From assembly GCF_008632125.1 (NCBI RefSeq), contig NZ_VWRN01000034.1, positions 124,001-188,000 of the forward strand: 64,000 nt of DNA, given 5' to 3'. The position numbers and the translations under genes were made by a program. Below, piece after piece: positions 46,464 to 56,624 of this stretch. Origin of the DNA: Cupriavidus cauae (GTDB taxonomy: Bacteria > Pseudomonadota > Gammaproteobacteria > Burkholderiales > Burkholderiaceae). Within the stretch, counting starts at the first letter, position 1. Every line of letters begins with the position of its first letter. The notes under the pieces were generated by a model. It was not told the DNA's origin, searched no databases, and saw only the letters and a program-made list of their open reading frames with translations.

Positions 46464-48062
46464 ATGAACTTCGACGTCGCCATCGTCGGCAGCGGCCTGG
46501 CCGGCCTCACGGTCGCGCTGCAACTGGCCGACAGCCACCGGGTTGTCATCGTGAGCAAGCGCGCCATGACGCAAGGCGCCAGCGACTGGGCCCAGGGCGG
46601 CATCGCGGCGGTGCTGGACTCCGGCGACAGCCACGACGAACACACGCAGGACACGCTGATCGCCGGTGCCGGCCTGTGCGATGAAGGCGCGACCCGCTTC
46701 ATCGTCGAGCACGGGCGCGAAGCGATCCAGTGGCTGATCGACCGGGGCGTGCCGTTCACGCGCGACGAACAGGCCGAGCTCGGCTATCACCTGACCCGCG
46801 AGGGCGGCCACAGCCATCGCCGCATCATCCACGCGGCCGACGCCACCGGCCATGCCGTGGTCACGACGCTGACCGAGCAGGTGCGCCGCCATCCCAATAT
46901 CACGATCCTCGAAGACCATTTCGCGATCGACCTGATCACCTCGCGCAAGATGGGACTGGGCGGCAACCGTTGCCTCGGGCTGTACGTGCTCGACGACGCC
47001 AACGGCCAGGTGCATACGCTGACCGCCAGCCATACCGTGCTGGCCACCGGCGGCGCGGGCAAGGTCTATCTCTATACGACCAATCCGGACACGGCTACTG
47101 GCGACGGCATCGCGATGGCCTGGCGCGCGGGCTGCCGGGTCGCGAACATGGAATTCATCCAGTTCCATCCGACCTGCCTGTACCACCCGTATGCCAAGTC
47201 ATTCCTGATTTCCGAGGCGGTGCGCGGGGAAGGCGGCCGGCTGGTGCTGCCCGACGGCACCCGCTTCATGCCGGAGCACGATGCGCGCGCCGAACTGGCG
47301 CCGCGCGACGTGGTGGCCCGCGCGATCGACTTCGAGATGAAAAAGCGCGGCCTGGACTGTGTGTACCTCGACATCACGCACCAGCCCGCGCCCTTCCTGC
47401 GCGAACACTTCCCCACCATCCACGCGCGCTGCCTGGAACTGGGCATCGACATCACGCGCCAGCCGATCCCGGTGGTGCCGGCCGCGCACTACACCTGCGG
47501 CGGCGTGGTCACCGACACGTCGGGACGCACCGATCTGGACAATCTGTACGCGGTCGGCGAGACGGCCTACACCGGCCTGCACGGCGCGAACCGGCTGGCA
47601 TCGAACTCGCTGCTCGAATGCATGGTGATCGGCCGGGCGGCCGCCAACGACATCGCGTCGCGGGCCAAGGCCGGCAAACCCGATCTGGCGTTGCCGCCGT
47701 GGGACGAGAGCCGCGTGTCCGATGCCGACGAGGAGGTCGTGGTCTCGCACAACTGGGACGAGCTGCGCCGGATGATGTGGAACTACGTCGGCATCGTGCG
47801 CACCAGCAAGCGGCTGGAACGCGCGCAGCATCGGATCGCGCTGCTGCGCGAGGAGATCACCGAGTACTACGCGAATTTCCGCGTCACGCGCGATCTGCTG
47901 GAACTGCGCAATCTGGTCGAAGTGGCGGCGATGATCGTCGACAGCGCCTATGCGCGCCATGAAAGCCGCGGCCTGCATTTCAGCCGCGACTATCCCGGGA
48001 CATTGCCGAAGGCGCTGCCGACCGTGCTGCAGCCGCCGAACGGTCGCCGCCGCGGCAACTGA
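46464..48062 (+). CDS. nadB: L-aspartate oxidase
   Basis: 532 residues from ATG 46464 ([15 protein letters not shown]), which places the FAD glycine motif at the N-terminus as in the family. Further landmarks are [38 protein letters not shown], and [10 protein letters not shown] with the catalytic region. It oxidises aspartate to iminoaspartate, which NadA uses for quinolinate. It converges on nadC-nadA instead of forming one operon with them. Confidence 0.96.
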   Translation: MNFDVAIVGSGLAGLTVALQLADSHRVVIVSKRAMTQGASDWAQGGIAAVLDSGDSHDEHTQDTLIAGAGLCDEGATRFIVEHGREAIQWLIDRGVPFTRDEQAELGYHLTREGGHSHRRIIHAADATGHAVVTTLTEQVRRHPNITILEDHFAIDLITSRKMGLGGNRCLGLYVLDDANGQVHTLTASHTVLATGGAGKVYLYTTNPDTATGDGIAMAWRAGCRVANMEFIQFHPTCLYHPYAKSFLISEAVRGEGGRLVLPDGTRFMPEHDARAELAPRDVVARAIDFEMKKRGLDCVYLDITHQPAPFLREHFPTIHARCLELGIDITRQPIPVVPAAHYTCGGVVTDTSGRTDLDNLYAVGETAYTGLHGANRLASNSLLECMVIGRAAANDIASRAKAGKPDLALPPWDESRVSDADEEVVVSHNWDELRRMMWNYVGIVRTSKRLERAQHRIALLREEITEYYANFRVTRDLLELRNLVEVAAMIVDSAYARHESRGLHFSRDYPGTLPKALPTVLQPPNGRRRGN

Positions 48063-48080
48063 ACACCGACCGAAACGATA

Positions 48081-48142
48081 CCGAAGCGCACCCGAAGCGC
48101 ACCCGAAACGCACCCGAAGCGCGACGGAAGCGCACCCGAAGC
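48081..48142. repeat. 11-bp tandem repeat, about 5-6 copies, after nadB
   Basis: CCGAAGCGCAC x2, CCGAAACGCAC, then less regular units, in the gap between convergent nadB and nadC. Confidence 0.82.
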
Positions 48143-48205
48143 CGAGCCGGGTCTGATCGGGCCCGGACAGACAGCAGGCTCGAGCCCGATGCGGCCCGAG
48201 CCGGC

Positions 48206-49099
48206 TCAGCCGATGATGCGCAACGAGTAGTCGGTTGCGCGCACGTCCTTGGTCAGCGCGCCCACCGAAATCCGGTCGACGCCGGTCTCGGCGAAACGCC
48301 GGATCGTATTCGCGTTGACGCCGCCGGACACTTCCAGCACCGCGCGGCCGCGATTGACCCGCACCGCTTCGCGCATCATCGGCTCGGTGAAGTTGTCGAG
48401 CAGGATCGAGACGGCACCGGCGGCCAGCGCCTCCTCCAGTTCGACCAGCGACTCGACCTCGACCTGCACCGGCACGCCGGCGTTCAGCGCGGCCGCGGCC
48501 TGCAGCGCCGCGGTGACGCCGCCCGCCGCGGCGATATGGTTTTCCTTGATCAGGATGCCGTCATAGAGCGCAAGCCGCTGGTTGTCGCCGCCGCCGACCT
48601 TGACCGCGTACTTCTGCGCGAGGCGCAGTCCCGGCAGCGTCTTGCGCGTGTCGAGCACGCGGGCGCGCGTACCGACGACCAGGTCGGCATAGCGCCGCGT
48701 CGCGGTGGCCACGCCCGACAGCAGTTGCAGGAAATTCAGCGATGGCCGCTCGGCGGTCAGCAGCGAACGGGCCGGGCCGTCGATCTCGCAGACCACGGAA
48801 TCGGCCGCCATGAGGGCGCCTTCCCGTTGCAGCCAGCGGATTTGCAAACGCGGATCCACCGCATGCATGCAGGCATCGAACCATGGCTGCCCGCACAGCA
48901 CCGCCTCCTCGCGCACGATCACACGGGCGTGCGCCTGCTTGTCGGCCGGCACCAGCTGGCCGGTCCAGTCGCCCGAGCCGACGTCCTCGGCGATCGCCGC
49001 GCGGACGTTCTCGCGCAGCGCCTCGGCCAGCGCGGGTCCGTACTGGTCGAAGACCGGATTCACTGTATCGCCTGTATCGTTCATCGCGGACTCGCTCAT
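48206..49099 (-). CDS. nadC: Nicotinate-nucleotide pyrophosphorylase (quinolinate phosphoribosyltransferase)
   Basis: 297 residues from ATG 49099, overlapping the nadA stop by 4 nt. Family text: [54 protein letters not shown], and [18 protein letters not shown] near the end. It makes nicotinate mononucleotide from quinolinate and PRPP, the third step of de novo NAD synthesis. Confidence 0.96.
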   Translation of the reverse strand: MSESAMNDTGDTVNPVFDQYGPALAEALRENVRAAIAEDVGSGDWTGQLVPADKQAHARVIVREEAVLCGQPWFDACMHAVDPRLQIRWLQREGALMAADSVVCEIDGPARSLLTAERPSLNFLQLLSGVATATRRYADLVVGTRARVLDTRKTLPGLRLAQKYAVKVGGGDNQRLALYDGILIKENHIAAAGGVTAALQAAAALNAGVPVQVEVESLVELEEALAAGAVSILLDNFTEPMMREAVRVNRGRAVLEVSGGVNANTIRRFAETGVDRISVGALTKDVRATDYSLRIIG

Positions 49100-50244
49100 G
49101 CCGGACCGATCCCCTGGAACAGCGCCTGCTCCTTGGCCAGGTCGGCGGCGGGCCGTACGTTGGCCTTCTGCCGCGCGGCAAAGTCGAGCATGCGGTCGAT
49201 GCAGGTATAGGCGCGACGCCCGATGTCGGGATCGACATGGATCTCGTTGCGGCCGGTCTCCAGCACCTCGGCCAGATTGGTCAGCGCATTCATCGCCATC
49301 CACGGGCAATGCGCGCAGCTCTTGCAGGTCGCGCTGTTGCCGGCGGTCGGCGCCTCGATGAAATGCTTGCCCGGCGCGGCCATCCGCATCTTGTGCAGGA
49401 TGCCGTTGTCGGTGGCGACGATGAATTCGTTGGCGTCGAGTTGCTGCGCGGCGGCGATCAGCTGCGAGGTCGAGCCGACCACGTCCGCCTGGGCCACCAC
49501 GTTGGCCGGCGATTCCGGATGCACCAGGATCCTGGCCTTCGGATGTTCCTTGCGCAGCAGATCGAGCTCGATGCCCTTGAACTCGTCGTGCACCAGGCAC
49601 GAGCCCTGCCACAGCAGCATGTCGGCGCCGGTCTGGCGCTGGATATAGCCGCCCAGGTGCTTGTCCGGCGCCCACAGGATCTTCTCGCCGCGCGCGTGCA
49701 GATGTTCGACGATCTTCAGGCCGATGCTGGAGGTCACCATCCAGTCGGCGCGCGCCTTGACCGCGGCGCTGGTGTTCGCATAGACCACCACGGTACGGTC
49801 CGGATGCGCGTCGCAGAACGCGGCGAACTCGTCGGCCGGGCAGCCCAGGTCCAGCGAACAGGTCGCGTCCAGGTCGGGCATCAGGATGGTCTTTTCGGGA
49901 CTGAGGATCTTGGCGGTCTCGCCCATGAAGCGCACGCCGGCCACCACCAGCGTCTGCGCCGGATGGTCGCGCCCGAAGCGGGCCATCTCCAGCGAATCGG
50001 ACACGCAACCGCCGGTTTCCTCGGCAAGGTCCTGCAGGTCGGCGTCGACATAGTAGTGCGCGACCAGCACCGCATTGCGCGCCTTCAGCAGCGCGCGGAT
50101 GCGATCCTTCAATGCCGAGCGCTCGTCCGGCGTCAGCGCGGGCGGCACCTTGGCCCAGGCGTGGGCGACGCAGCTCGCGCCACCGTCCGCCTGCATCTGC
50201 GTCGGTTTCTCGAACTCGACGGTCTTGATCGTTTGGGGGGTCAT
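49096..50244 (-). CDS. nadA: Quinolinate synthase
   Basis: 382 residues from ATG 50244 ([10 protein letters not shown]). The 4Fe-4S ligands include Cys in [20 protein letters not shown] context downstream ([12 protein letters not shown]), [12 protein letters not shown] and [15 protein letters not shown]. It condenses iminoaspartate with dihydroxyacetone phosphate to quinolinate in the cytoplasm. Long form of about 380 residues, as in other Burkholderiales. Oxygen-sensitive cluster by family. Confidence 0.96.
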   Translation of the reverse strand: MTPQTIKTVEFEKPTQMQADGGASCVAHAWAKVPPALTPDERSALKDRIRALLKARNAVLVAHYYVDADLQDLAEETGGCVSDSLEMARFGRDHPAQTLVVAGVRFMGETAKILSPEKTILMPDLDATCSLDLGCPADEFAAFCDAHPDRTVVVYANTSAAVKARADWMVTSSIGLKIVEHLHARGEKILWAPDKHLGGYIQRQTGADMLLWQGSCLVHDEFKGIELDLLRKEHPKARILVHPESPANVVAQADVVGSTSQLIAAAQQLDANEFIVATDNGILHKMRMAAPGKHFIEAPTAGNSATCKSCAHCPWMAMNALTNLAEVLETGRNEIHVDPDIGRRAYTCIDRMLDFAARQKANVRPAADLAKEQALFQGIGPA

Positions 50245-50343
50245 CTCCTGTACTCCTCGGGGCACCCGTGCTCGCCGCCGCATCGCCTCGCGTGGTCATT
50301 GCGGCCGGACCGGCCTCTAGATGGGGCGGCGTCGCCAAAAGAA

Positions 50344-50374
50344 AAGCCCCGCCAGCGACAGCATGGCGGGGCTT
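50344..50374 (-). terminator. Terminator of the desaturase gene
   Basis: AAGCCCCGCCA (50344-50354) pairs with TGGCGGGGCTT (50364-50374), an 11-bp stem. Read leftward the T-rich tail is TTTTCTTTT. It lies between the desaturase stop and nadA, both leftward. Confidence 0.88.
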
Positions 50375-50420
50375 CGGGCGCGCCTGGCATTGTAGCAGGC
50401 GCTGTCCTTCTTATCAGGCG

Positions 50421-51611
50421 TTACGCGTAGCGGCGCAGGCGCAGCGAGAACTCCTGCAGCGCCTGGATGCCGCTCGCTTCGGCGCGGTGGCACCAGGCCT
50501 GCAGCTGTTGCAGCAGCTGTTCGCGCGTCAGGTTCGAACGGCCCCAGATCGCGGCCAGTTCGCGGCGCATCTCGACGAAGGTCTGCAGTGCCTTGTTGTG
50601 CTCGACGATGCTGGCCAGTTGCTGGCGCTGAGGCTCGGCCAGCTTGGTCTCGTCGCGGTGGAACCACTTGCGCGCCAGCTTGAAGCGGCGATAGTCGGCA
50701 ACGCGCTTGGCCTTCAGCTGGGCCAGTTCCTCGCGGTACGCATTCTTGACGGCCTTGGCATAGCGGGCCATCACGTCATAGCGGTTGGCGATGATGGCTT
50801 CCAGCGTGTTGTGATCGACCGGACGGGCCTCGACCAGACGCGCCTTGGGCGGGGTCTTCTTGACCTTGGCCAGGCCGACCGCCTGCATCGCGCGGATGTA
50901 GCACCAGCCGATGTCGAACTCGTACCACTTGATCGAGAACTTGGCCGAGGTCGGATAGGTATGGTGGTTGTTGTGCAGTTCCTCGCCGCCGATGATGATG
51001 CCCCACGGCGACACATTGGTCGACGCGTCCTCGCAATCGTAGTTGCGATAGCCCCACCAGTGGCCCAGGCCGTTGATGATGCCGGCGGCATGAATCGGGA
51101 TCCACAGCATCTGCACGCCCCAGACCGACAGGCCGACCACGCCGAACAGCGCCAGGTCGATGATCAGCATCAGGCCGACGCCCTGCCAGGTGAAGCGCGA
51201 ATACAGGTTGCGCTCGATCCAGTCGTTGGGCGTGCCGTGGCCGAACTTGGCCAGCGTTTCCTTGTTCTTGGCTTCGGCCCGGTACAGCTCGGCGCCTTCG
51301 AGCAGCACCTTGCGGATGCCGCGCGTCTGCGGGCTATGCGGATCGTCTTCGGTTTCGCACTTGGCGTGGTGCTTGCGGTGGATCGCGGTCCACTCCTTGG
51401 TGACCATGCCCGTGGTCAGCCACAGCCAGAAGCGGAAGAAGTGCGCGGCGATCGGGTGCAGATCGAGCGAGCGGTGCGCCATGCACCGGTGCAGGAAAAT
51501 CGTGACACCGGCGATGGTGATGTGGGTCATGACCAGGGTGAAGATCACGATCTTCCACCAGGACCAGTCGAGAAGGCCGTTGGCGGCCCACTGAAGAATT
51601 GTGTCGAACAA
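50421..51611 (-). CDS. Acyl-CoA/acyl-lipid delta-9 fatty-acid desaturase
   Basis: 396 residues if it starts at the TTG at 51611 (FDTILQWAANGLLDW), which has GGAG 6 nt upstream. The frame is open to 51785 without family-like sequence. Three histidine boxes are seen: HRCMAH, HRKHH and HNNHH, which bind the di-iron centre, with several membrane helices. It introduces the delta-9 double bond aerobically. The C-terminal ~120 residues form a charged helical tail (LARKWFHRDETKLAEPQRQQ) seen in beta-proteobacterial members. Confidence 0.92.
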   Translation of the reverse strand: MFDTILQWAANGLLDWSWWKIVIFTLVMTHITIAGVTIFLHRCMAHRSLDLHPIAAHFFRFWLWLTTGMVTKEWTAIHRKHHAKCETEDDPHSPQTRGIRKVLLEGAELYRAEAKNKETLAKFGHGTPNDWIERNLYSRFTWQGVGLMLIIDLALFGVVGLSVWGVQMLWIPIHAAGIINGLGHWWGYRNYDCEDASTNVSPWGIIIGGEELHNNHHTYPTSAKFSIKWYEFDIGWCYIRAMQAVGLAKVKKTPPKARLVEARPVDHNTLEAIIANRYDVMARYAKAVKNAYREELAQLKAKRVADYRRFKLARKWFHRDETKLAEPQRQQLASIVEHNKALQTFVEMRRELAAIWGRSNLTREQLLQQLQAWCHRAEASGIQALQEFSLRLRRYA

Positions 51612-51964
51612 ACTGTTCTCCGTGCTTGATAGAGGCTGGCTGCGACGTGTCGGGGTGTCGCAGCAACGCGCAGAAAAATGACTGCAAATCCAGTGATTGC
51701 GTCTAATGGCGTCAGCCAAGGCGTCTTGCGCCTTCGCGGGACCCCGGCACGCGCCGCTGCAATCTGGCGGCTGGCCCTCGGGCACGGATCGGTAGTCCGG
51801 CCGGGGGAATCCCCGGGACGACCCGCGATTTTACCGGAACGCCAGCGTCCCGGCATCCGCTTTTACCCGTGCGTGTGCTTTTCGTTTGCCGTGTTGGACG
51901 CCGAAAACGATACTTCGTTCCTTCAATGGCGATGGCGTCACATACGCGACCTGTCGCGCCCTTC
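51612..51964. other. Intergenic gap between mscS-like gene and desaturase
   Basis: About 350 nt between two leftward genes. It should hold the desaturase promoter, but I see no convincing -35/-10 pair, no terminator for the channel gene and no small gene. Confidence 0.4.
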
Positions 51965-53338
51965 TTATGCCGATTCCGCCGCATTGGCCGCGACCCGCGA
52001 CACCGGCGTCGCGGTCAGCGTCCCGTCCGTGGGCAGCACACGCAACTCGCGCTGCGGATAGGGAATCGAAATGCCGCTGGCCCGGAATGCCTTCCAGATG
52101 GCGCGGTTCATTTCCGATTGCACGCCGAGCTTGCCGTTCTGCGGATCGGCGATGAAGCCCGCCACCTCGTACTCGACCCCGCTGTCGGCAAACGCCACCA
52201 GGAAGGCCGACGGCGCCGGGTCCGCCAGCAGGCGCGGAATGCCGCGCACGGCCTCGGTCAACAGTGCCAGCACCATCTCGGGATCGGCGTCGTAGTCGGC
52301 CTGCACCCGGGTCGCCACCCGTACATTGGTATTCGAGAACGAATGGTTCTGCACCGACTGCGCGACCAGCTGCTCGTTCGGCACCAGCGTCTCGCCGTCG
52401 CCGTTGCGCACCACGGTGTAACGGGTGCGGATCTGCGCCACGATGCCGGTGTACTTGTCGACCGTGATCTGGTCGCCGAGCTTGACCGAGCGGTCCAGCA
52501 GGATGATGAAGCCCGACACGTAGTTGCTGGCGATCTTCTGCAGGCCCAGGCCCAGGCCGACGCCGAGCGCTCCGCCGAACACCGACAGCACGGTCAGGTC
52601 GATGCCGACCAGCGACAGGCTGAACAGCAGCGAAACCAGCAGCAGCAGCGCCTTGGACAGCCGCGTCAGCGCCACGCGCAGGCTGGTGTCGATGGTCGCC
52701 GAGCGCATCAGCCGCTCTTCCAGCCACGAACCGAACCACAGCGCGGCCAGCACCGTCAGCAGGATCCACACGCAGGCCATCAGCAGATCGGCCACGCTGA
52801 TGCGCTGCTGCCCGAGAGCGAACTGGATCGAATCGAGCCACTGCACCGCCTCGGACAGCATGCCGAGCACGTACAGCGCCATGCCGACCCAGACCAGCGT
52901 GGTCAGCACCTTCTCCACCAGGGTCAGCATGCCGTGCAGCTGGCCGTTGCCGGACAGCACGCGGCGCAGCACGTAGAAGGCGAAATAGAGGAAGGTGATG
53001 CCGAACAGCGGCACCAGCGCCAGCCGCAGCATGCTGACCGGAATCAGCGGCGCCAGCGCGAAGCGCGCCGCCAGCACCAGCAGCCAGCCGAACAGCGGAA
53101 ACATCGCGCGCTCCAGGCTCGCGGCGGCAAAGCGCAGCGCGAAGCTCGAACCCGCGTAGCGGGCCTCGAGCCGCCCGGCGACATGGCGCGCCAGCGGCCA
53201 GGCCAGCAGCACGCAGCCGGCCAGCACGGCCAGTTGCCACAGGAAGCCGGGGTCGCCGGCATCCTGCATCAGGTCGCCCAGCATCTTGCCGAACACGGCA
53301 TGGGATTGCGACAGATCGGTCAGGGAGTTGGAGGCCAT
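51965..53338 (-). CDS. Mechanosensitive ion channel, MscS family
   Basis: 457 residues. Five or so N-terminal membrane helices precede the MscS pore region (LSVFGGALGVGLGLGLQKIASNYVSGFIIL in order, Gly/Ala-rich pore helix near residues 265-295). The beta domain follows, with SVKLGDQITVDKYTGIVAQIRTRYTVVRNGDGE in parts (GDQITVD, VPNEQLV). It opens under membrane tension to release solutes. Larger than E. coli MscS (286), like YbdG/YnaI-type members. Confidence 0.93.
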   Translation of the reverse strand: MASNSLTDLSQSHAVFGKMLGDLMQDAGDPGFLWQLAVLAGCVLLAWPLARHVAGRLEARYAGSSFALRFAAASLERAMFPLFGWLLVLAARFALAPLIPVSMLRLALVPLFGITFLYFAFYVLRRVLSGNGQLHGMLTLVEKVLTTLVWVGMALYVLGMLSEAVQWLDSIQFALGQQRISVADLLMACVWILLTVLAALWFGSWLEERLMRSATIDTSLRVALTRLSKALLLLVSLLFSLSLVGIDLTVLSVFGGALGVGLGLGLQKIASNYVSGFIILLDRSVKLGDQITVDKYTGIVAQIRTRYTVVRNGDGETLVPNEQLVAQSVQNHSFSNTNVRVATRVQADYDADPEMVLALLTEAVRGIPRLLADPAPSAFLVAFADSGVEYEVAGFIADPQNGKLGVQSEMNRAIWKAFRASGISIPYPQRELRVLPTDGTLTATPVSRVAANAAESA

Positions 53339-53384
53339 CGATCGACGAGTTCAACCAGTAAAGAAAGCAACGACAGTGAAGAAC

Positions 53385-53415
53385 AAAAAAATACCGGGCG
53401 GTGAGTGCCCGGTAT
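53385..53415 (-). terminator. Terminator of purN-rsmB
   Basis: ATACCGGGC (53391-53399) pairs with GCCCGGTAT (53407-53415). Read leftward it is followed by a run of seven T. Confidence 0.9.
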
Positions 53416-53447
53416 CCGCGAAACGACAGGGGCCGGGGCCCCCATGC

Positions 53448-54851
53448 TCATTGGCGCGAGCGCTCCAGCACCGCCGCGAAGAATCCGTCGGTCTGGTGCA
53501 GATGGGGATAGAGCGCCAGCGTCTGCGCGTCCTCGGGCAGGTCGGCGATCGCGATCTTCTGCTCGGCCAGCACCTGTGCCACCGGCACGAGCTGGAAGTC
53601 GGCATGGCGGCTCAGGAAGTCACGCACGATCGCCTCGTTCTCGGCCTCGAGCACGCTGCAGGTGGCATAGACCACGCGGCCGCCCGGCTTGACCAGGCGC
53701 GCCGCCGATTCGAGGATGGCCGCCTGCTTGGCGGTCAGCTCCAGCACCGTCTGCGGGCTCTGGCGCCATTTGAGGTCCGGATTGCGCCGCAGCGTGCCCA
53801 GGCCGCTGCAAGGCGCGTCGACCAGCACGCGGTCGATCTTGCCGGCCAGCCGCTTGACCTTGGCGTCCTGCTCCGAGTCGATCAGCACCGGATGGACGTT
53901 CGACAGTCCGCTGCGCGCCAGGCGCGGCTTCAGGTTGGCCAGGCGCTTGTCCGACACGTCGAAGGCGTAGAGCCGCCCGGTCGAGCGCATCAGCGCGCCG
54001 AGCGCCAGCGTCTTGCCGCCGGCGCCGGCGCAGAAGTCGACCACCATCTCGCCGCGCCGCGGGGCGACCAGATGGCACAGCAGCTGGCTGCCCTCGTCCT
54101 GCACCTCGACCAGTCCGTTGATGAACAGCGGCAGCTGGTTCAGCGCCGGCTTGCCGGCCAGGCGGATGCCGGTCGGGGCGATCGGCGTCGGCTCGGCCGC
54201 AAGGCCGGCCTCCTCCAGCTCCGCCAGCGCGGCCTCGCGCGAGGTCTTGATCAGATTGGCGCGCAGATCCAGCGGCGCGGGCCGCAGCCAGGCATCGCCG
54301 AGCGCGGCGGTAAAGGCCTCGCCGTGCCGGGCGACCAGCTGTTCGTACAGCCATTCGGGCAGATTGGCGCGCACGCGCGGCGCCAGGCTGGCGCGTTCGA
54401 TGGTCATCAGCCGGTCCAGCCACTGCGCCTCTTCCGGATACAGGAACGGCGTCAGCGCGTCGCGGCCCAGCGTCGCCGCCAGGCCCAGCAGGGCCAGCCG
54501 GCGCGGCGCGGCGCCCGAGCCGGACTCGGCGAACTGGGCGAATTCCACGCGCCGGCGCAGCACGGCAAACACGGCCTCGGCGATGATGCCCCGCTCGCGG
54601 TGGCCGAGCTTGGGATTCTCGCGGAAGTAGTAGCTGACCACGGCGTCAGCGGGCCGCGCGAACAGCATCACCTTGCCGAGCAACCGGTCGATATGCTGGA
54701 TATGCGTGGCGTGCAGGGCGCCGTGCGGACGCGCCTGGCCGTCGTTGGCGCTCTCGCGCGGCGAGGTGGCCTTGCGCAGCGGGCTTGTCTTGCGTTTGGT
54801 GCGGGAGGGCGGACGCGCGCCGCCGCGCGGTGCCTGGGCGGGACGGGTCAT
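53448..54851 (-). CDS. rsmB: RsmB/NOP-family rRNA m5C methyltransferase
   Basis: 467 residues. A basic, low-complexity N-terminus (1-45) precedes a helical region (NusB-like in RsmB, here only partly recognisable). The SAM domain follows: VVDFCAGAGGKTLALGAL, DVSDKRL, VDAPCSGLGTLRRNPDLKW with one catalytic Cys, and VYATCSVLEAENE with the other. It methylates a cytosine of 16S rRNA, C967 if a true RsmB. Start overlaps the purN stop by 4 nt. Confidence 0.88.
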   Translation of the reverse strand: MTRPAQAPRGGARPPSRTKRKTSPLRKATSPRESANDGQARPHGALHATHIQHIDRLLGKVMLFARPADAVVSYYFRENPKLGHRERGIIAEAVFAVLRRRVEFAQFAESGSGAAPRRLALLGLAATLGRDALTPFLYPEEAQWLDRLMTIERASLAPRVRANLPEWLYEQLVARHGEAFTAALGDAWLRPAPLDLRANLIKTSREAALAELEEAGLAAEPTPIAPTGIRLAGKPALNQLPLFINGLVEVQDEGSQLLCHLVAPRRGEMVVDFCAGAGGKTLALGALMRSTGRLYAFDVSDKRLANLKPRLARSGLSNVHPVLIDSEQDAKVKRLAGKIDRVLVDAPCSGLGTLRRNPDLKWRQSPQTVLELTAKQAAILESAARLVKPGGRVVYATCSVLEAENEAIVRDFLSRHADFQLVPVAQVLAEQKIAIADLPEDAQTLALYPHLHQTDGFFAAVLERSRQ

Positions 54852-55588
54852 TGACGGGCTCCGGTGGTATCGATGGGGGTGGCGGAGTCCGAGGGGGAGT
54901 CCGAAGTGGGGTTCGAAGCGGAATTCGGGGCGGTGGCGGCATCGTCGGACGATGCCGCCACCGCGATCAGCAATTGCGGTTCGGGCGGCTCGACATGGAC
55001 CACGCTGTCCTTGACGCGCAGCCGCCCTTCGACGAACCAGCGCACCGCGCGGGGATAGATTTGATGCTCGCAGGGCAGCAGCCGCTGCGCCAGCGTGTCG
55101 GGGGTGTCACCAGGACCGACCTCGATCGCCGCCTGCAGCACGATGGGACCGTGGTCCAGCGCGGCGGTGACGAAATGCACGCTGGCGCCGTGCACCTTGA
55201 CGCCGGCCTCCAGCGCCTGCTGATGGGTATGCAGGCCGGGGAAACTGGGCAGCAGCGACGGATGGATATTCATCATGCGGCCGGCATAGTGCTCGACGAA
55301 CTCCGGCGTCAGGATCCGCATGAAGCCGGCCAGCACCACCAGGTCCGGCACGTGGGCGTCGATCGCGTTCGCCAGCGCCTTGTCGAAGCTGGCCCGGTCG
55401 GGATAGTGGCGATGATCGACCACGCCGACCGGAATGCCTTGCGCCGCGGCGAACTTGAGGCCGGGCGCGTCGGGGCGGTTGGACAGCACGGCGGCGATCC
55501 GTGCCGGCCAGGCCTGCTCGGCGCAGGCCCGGACGATCGCTTCCATGTTCGAACCGCGCCCCGAGATGAGGATGACGATATTTTTCAT
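54848..55588 (-). CDS. purN: Phosphoribosylglycinamide formyltransferase 1
   Basis: 246 residues, against the usual ~212. The folate/GAR domain is complete: IVILISGRGSNMEAIV (phosphate loop), LVVLAGFMRILTPEFV, NIHPSLLPSFPGLHTHQQAL with catalytic Asn-His, and the Asp in ALDHGPIV. The last ~35 residues are a Ser/Ala/Pro/Asp-rich low-complexity tail that follows LRVKDSVVHVEPPEPQLL. It formylates GAR from 10-formyl-THF in purine synthesis. Confidence 0.95.
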   Translation of the reverse strand: MKNIVILISGRGSNMEAIVRACAEQAWPARIAAVLSNRPDAPGLKFAAAQGIPVGVVDHRHYPDRASFDKALANAIDAHVPDLVVLAGFMRILTPEFVEHYAGRMMNIHPSLLPSFPGLHTHQQALEAGVKVHGASVHFVTAALDHGPIVLQAAIEVGPGDTPDTLAQRLLPCEHQIYPRAVRWFVEGRLRVKDSVVHVEPPEPQLLIAVAASSDDAATAPNSASNPTSDSPSDSATPIDTTGARQ

Positions 55589-55677
55589 CGCGCAATTCTA
55601 CCAAGCGGCGCCCCGCGACAGCGCCGTGGAAGCCTTCCGCCGCAAACTGACCGGCCCGCGCTTCCCCCGATTGCGGA

Positions 55678-55706
55678 TTGTGACGTCCCGCTCGCTCTGC
55701 TAGAGT
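55678..55706 (+). promoter_or_regulatory. Candidate promoter of the response-regulator gene
   Basis: TTGTGA (55678-55683), 17 nt, TAGAGT (55701-55706), 77 nt before the start codon. Confidence 0.5.
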
Positions 55707-55783
55707 CGCCCTATCGCCCATCCGCCCGCTCGACGGGACGGGACCATACAACAAGGGCGAAGCTGTTTTAGACGGGAAATCGC

Positions 55784-56443
55784 ATGTCGAATGTTGCACC
55801 GACCTTGCTGGTGGTCGACGACCACCCCATGGCGCTGTCCGGCACCACCCTGTTCCTGGCGCAGGTGATGCCCGATGTTGCGGTCCATGCCGCCGGGAGC
55901 GCCTCCGAGGCGCTGGACACCCTCCAACGCGGGCTCCGGCCCGATATCGTGCTGCTCGACATCTGGCTGAACGACGGCACCGGCTTCGATGCCATGCAGA
56001 CGCTCAAGGCCATCGTGCCGGCCGCACGCTTCATCTTCATGTCGGCCGAGGCCACGCCCGAGATCGTCGAGCGGGCCCGCGCGCTGTCCGCCTTCGGCTT
56101 CGTCGGCAAGCATCTGGACGCGCCGGCCTTCGCCGCGGTGGTGCGCCGCGTGCTGGCCGGCGACACCGCCTTTCCGTCCGACGAGGCGCTGAACGGCCAG
56201 CCGCGCGCCTTCGGCCCGACGCACAGCATCCCGGTCACGCCGGCCGAACTCGGCCTGACGCCGCGCCAGGGGTCGGTGCTGGCGCTGGTGCTAGAAGGGC
56301 TGCCCAACAAGGTCATCGCGCGCGAGCTGGGCCTGACGGAGAACACCGTCAAGGAACACGTGTCGGCGATCCTGCAGCGGCTGGGCGTGCGCACGCGGAT
56401 GCAGGTGATGTCCCGCATGGAGCGGTTCCGGCTGCGACAGTAG
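55784..56443 (+). CDS. NarL/FixJ-type response regulator
   Basis: 219 residues. Receiver domain with Asp12-Asp13 (LLVVDDHP) and phospho-acceptor Asp59 (IVLLDIWLNDG), switch Ser (FMSAEA) and Lys (FVGKHL). The LuxR helix-turn-helix is at the C-terminus (GLTPRQGSVLALVLEGLPNK, LTENTVKEHVSAILQRLG). Convergent with the hybrid kinase, the likely partner. Targets unknown. Confidence 0.93.
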   Translation: MSNVAPTLLVVDDHPMALSGTTLFLAQVMPDVAVHAAGSASEALDTLQRGLRPDIVLLDIWLNDGTGFDAMQTLKAIVPAARFIFMSAEATPEIVERARALSAFGFVGKHLDAPAFAAVVRRVLAGDTAFPSDEALNGQPRAFGPTHSIPVTPAELGLTPRQGSVLALVLEGLPNKVIARELGLTENTVKEHVSAILQRLGVRTRMQVMSRMERFRLRQ

Positions 56444-56530
56444 ACGCGGCTCGCCGGGCAGCACGCGGCCAGCCGGCTCAGGCGAGTCAAAGCCTGTTGA
56501 AGCCCGTCAAAGTCCAGTTGCCAGCTCAAT

Positions 56531-56600
56531 CTGGTTCAGGGCGGCTCGGGGCGCTTCAGGGCGGTTCAGGGCGGCTCGGGGCGGCCTGGGGCGGCTCAGG
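56531..56600. repeat. 10-bp tandem repeat, 7 copies
   Basis: Variants of GCGGCTCGGG and GCGGTTCAGG in the gap between the convergent response-regulator and kinase genes. Confidence 0.9.
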
Positions 56601-56624
56601 CAACCCAGGCGGCCGCCAACGCCT

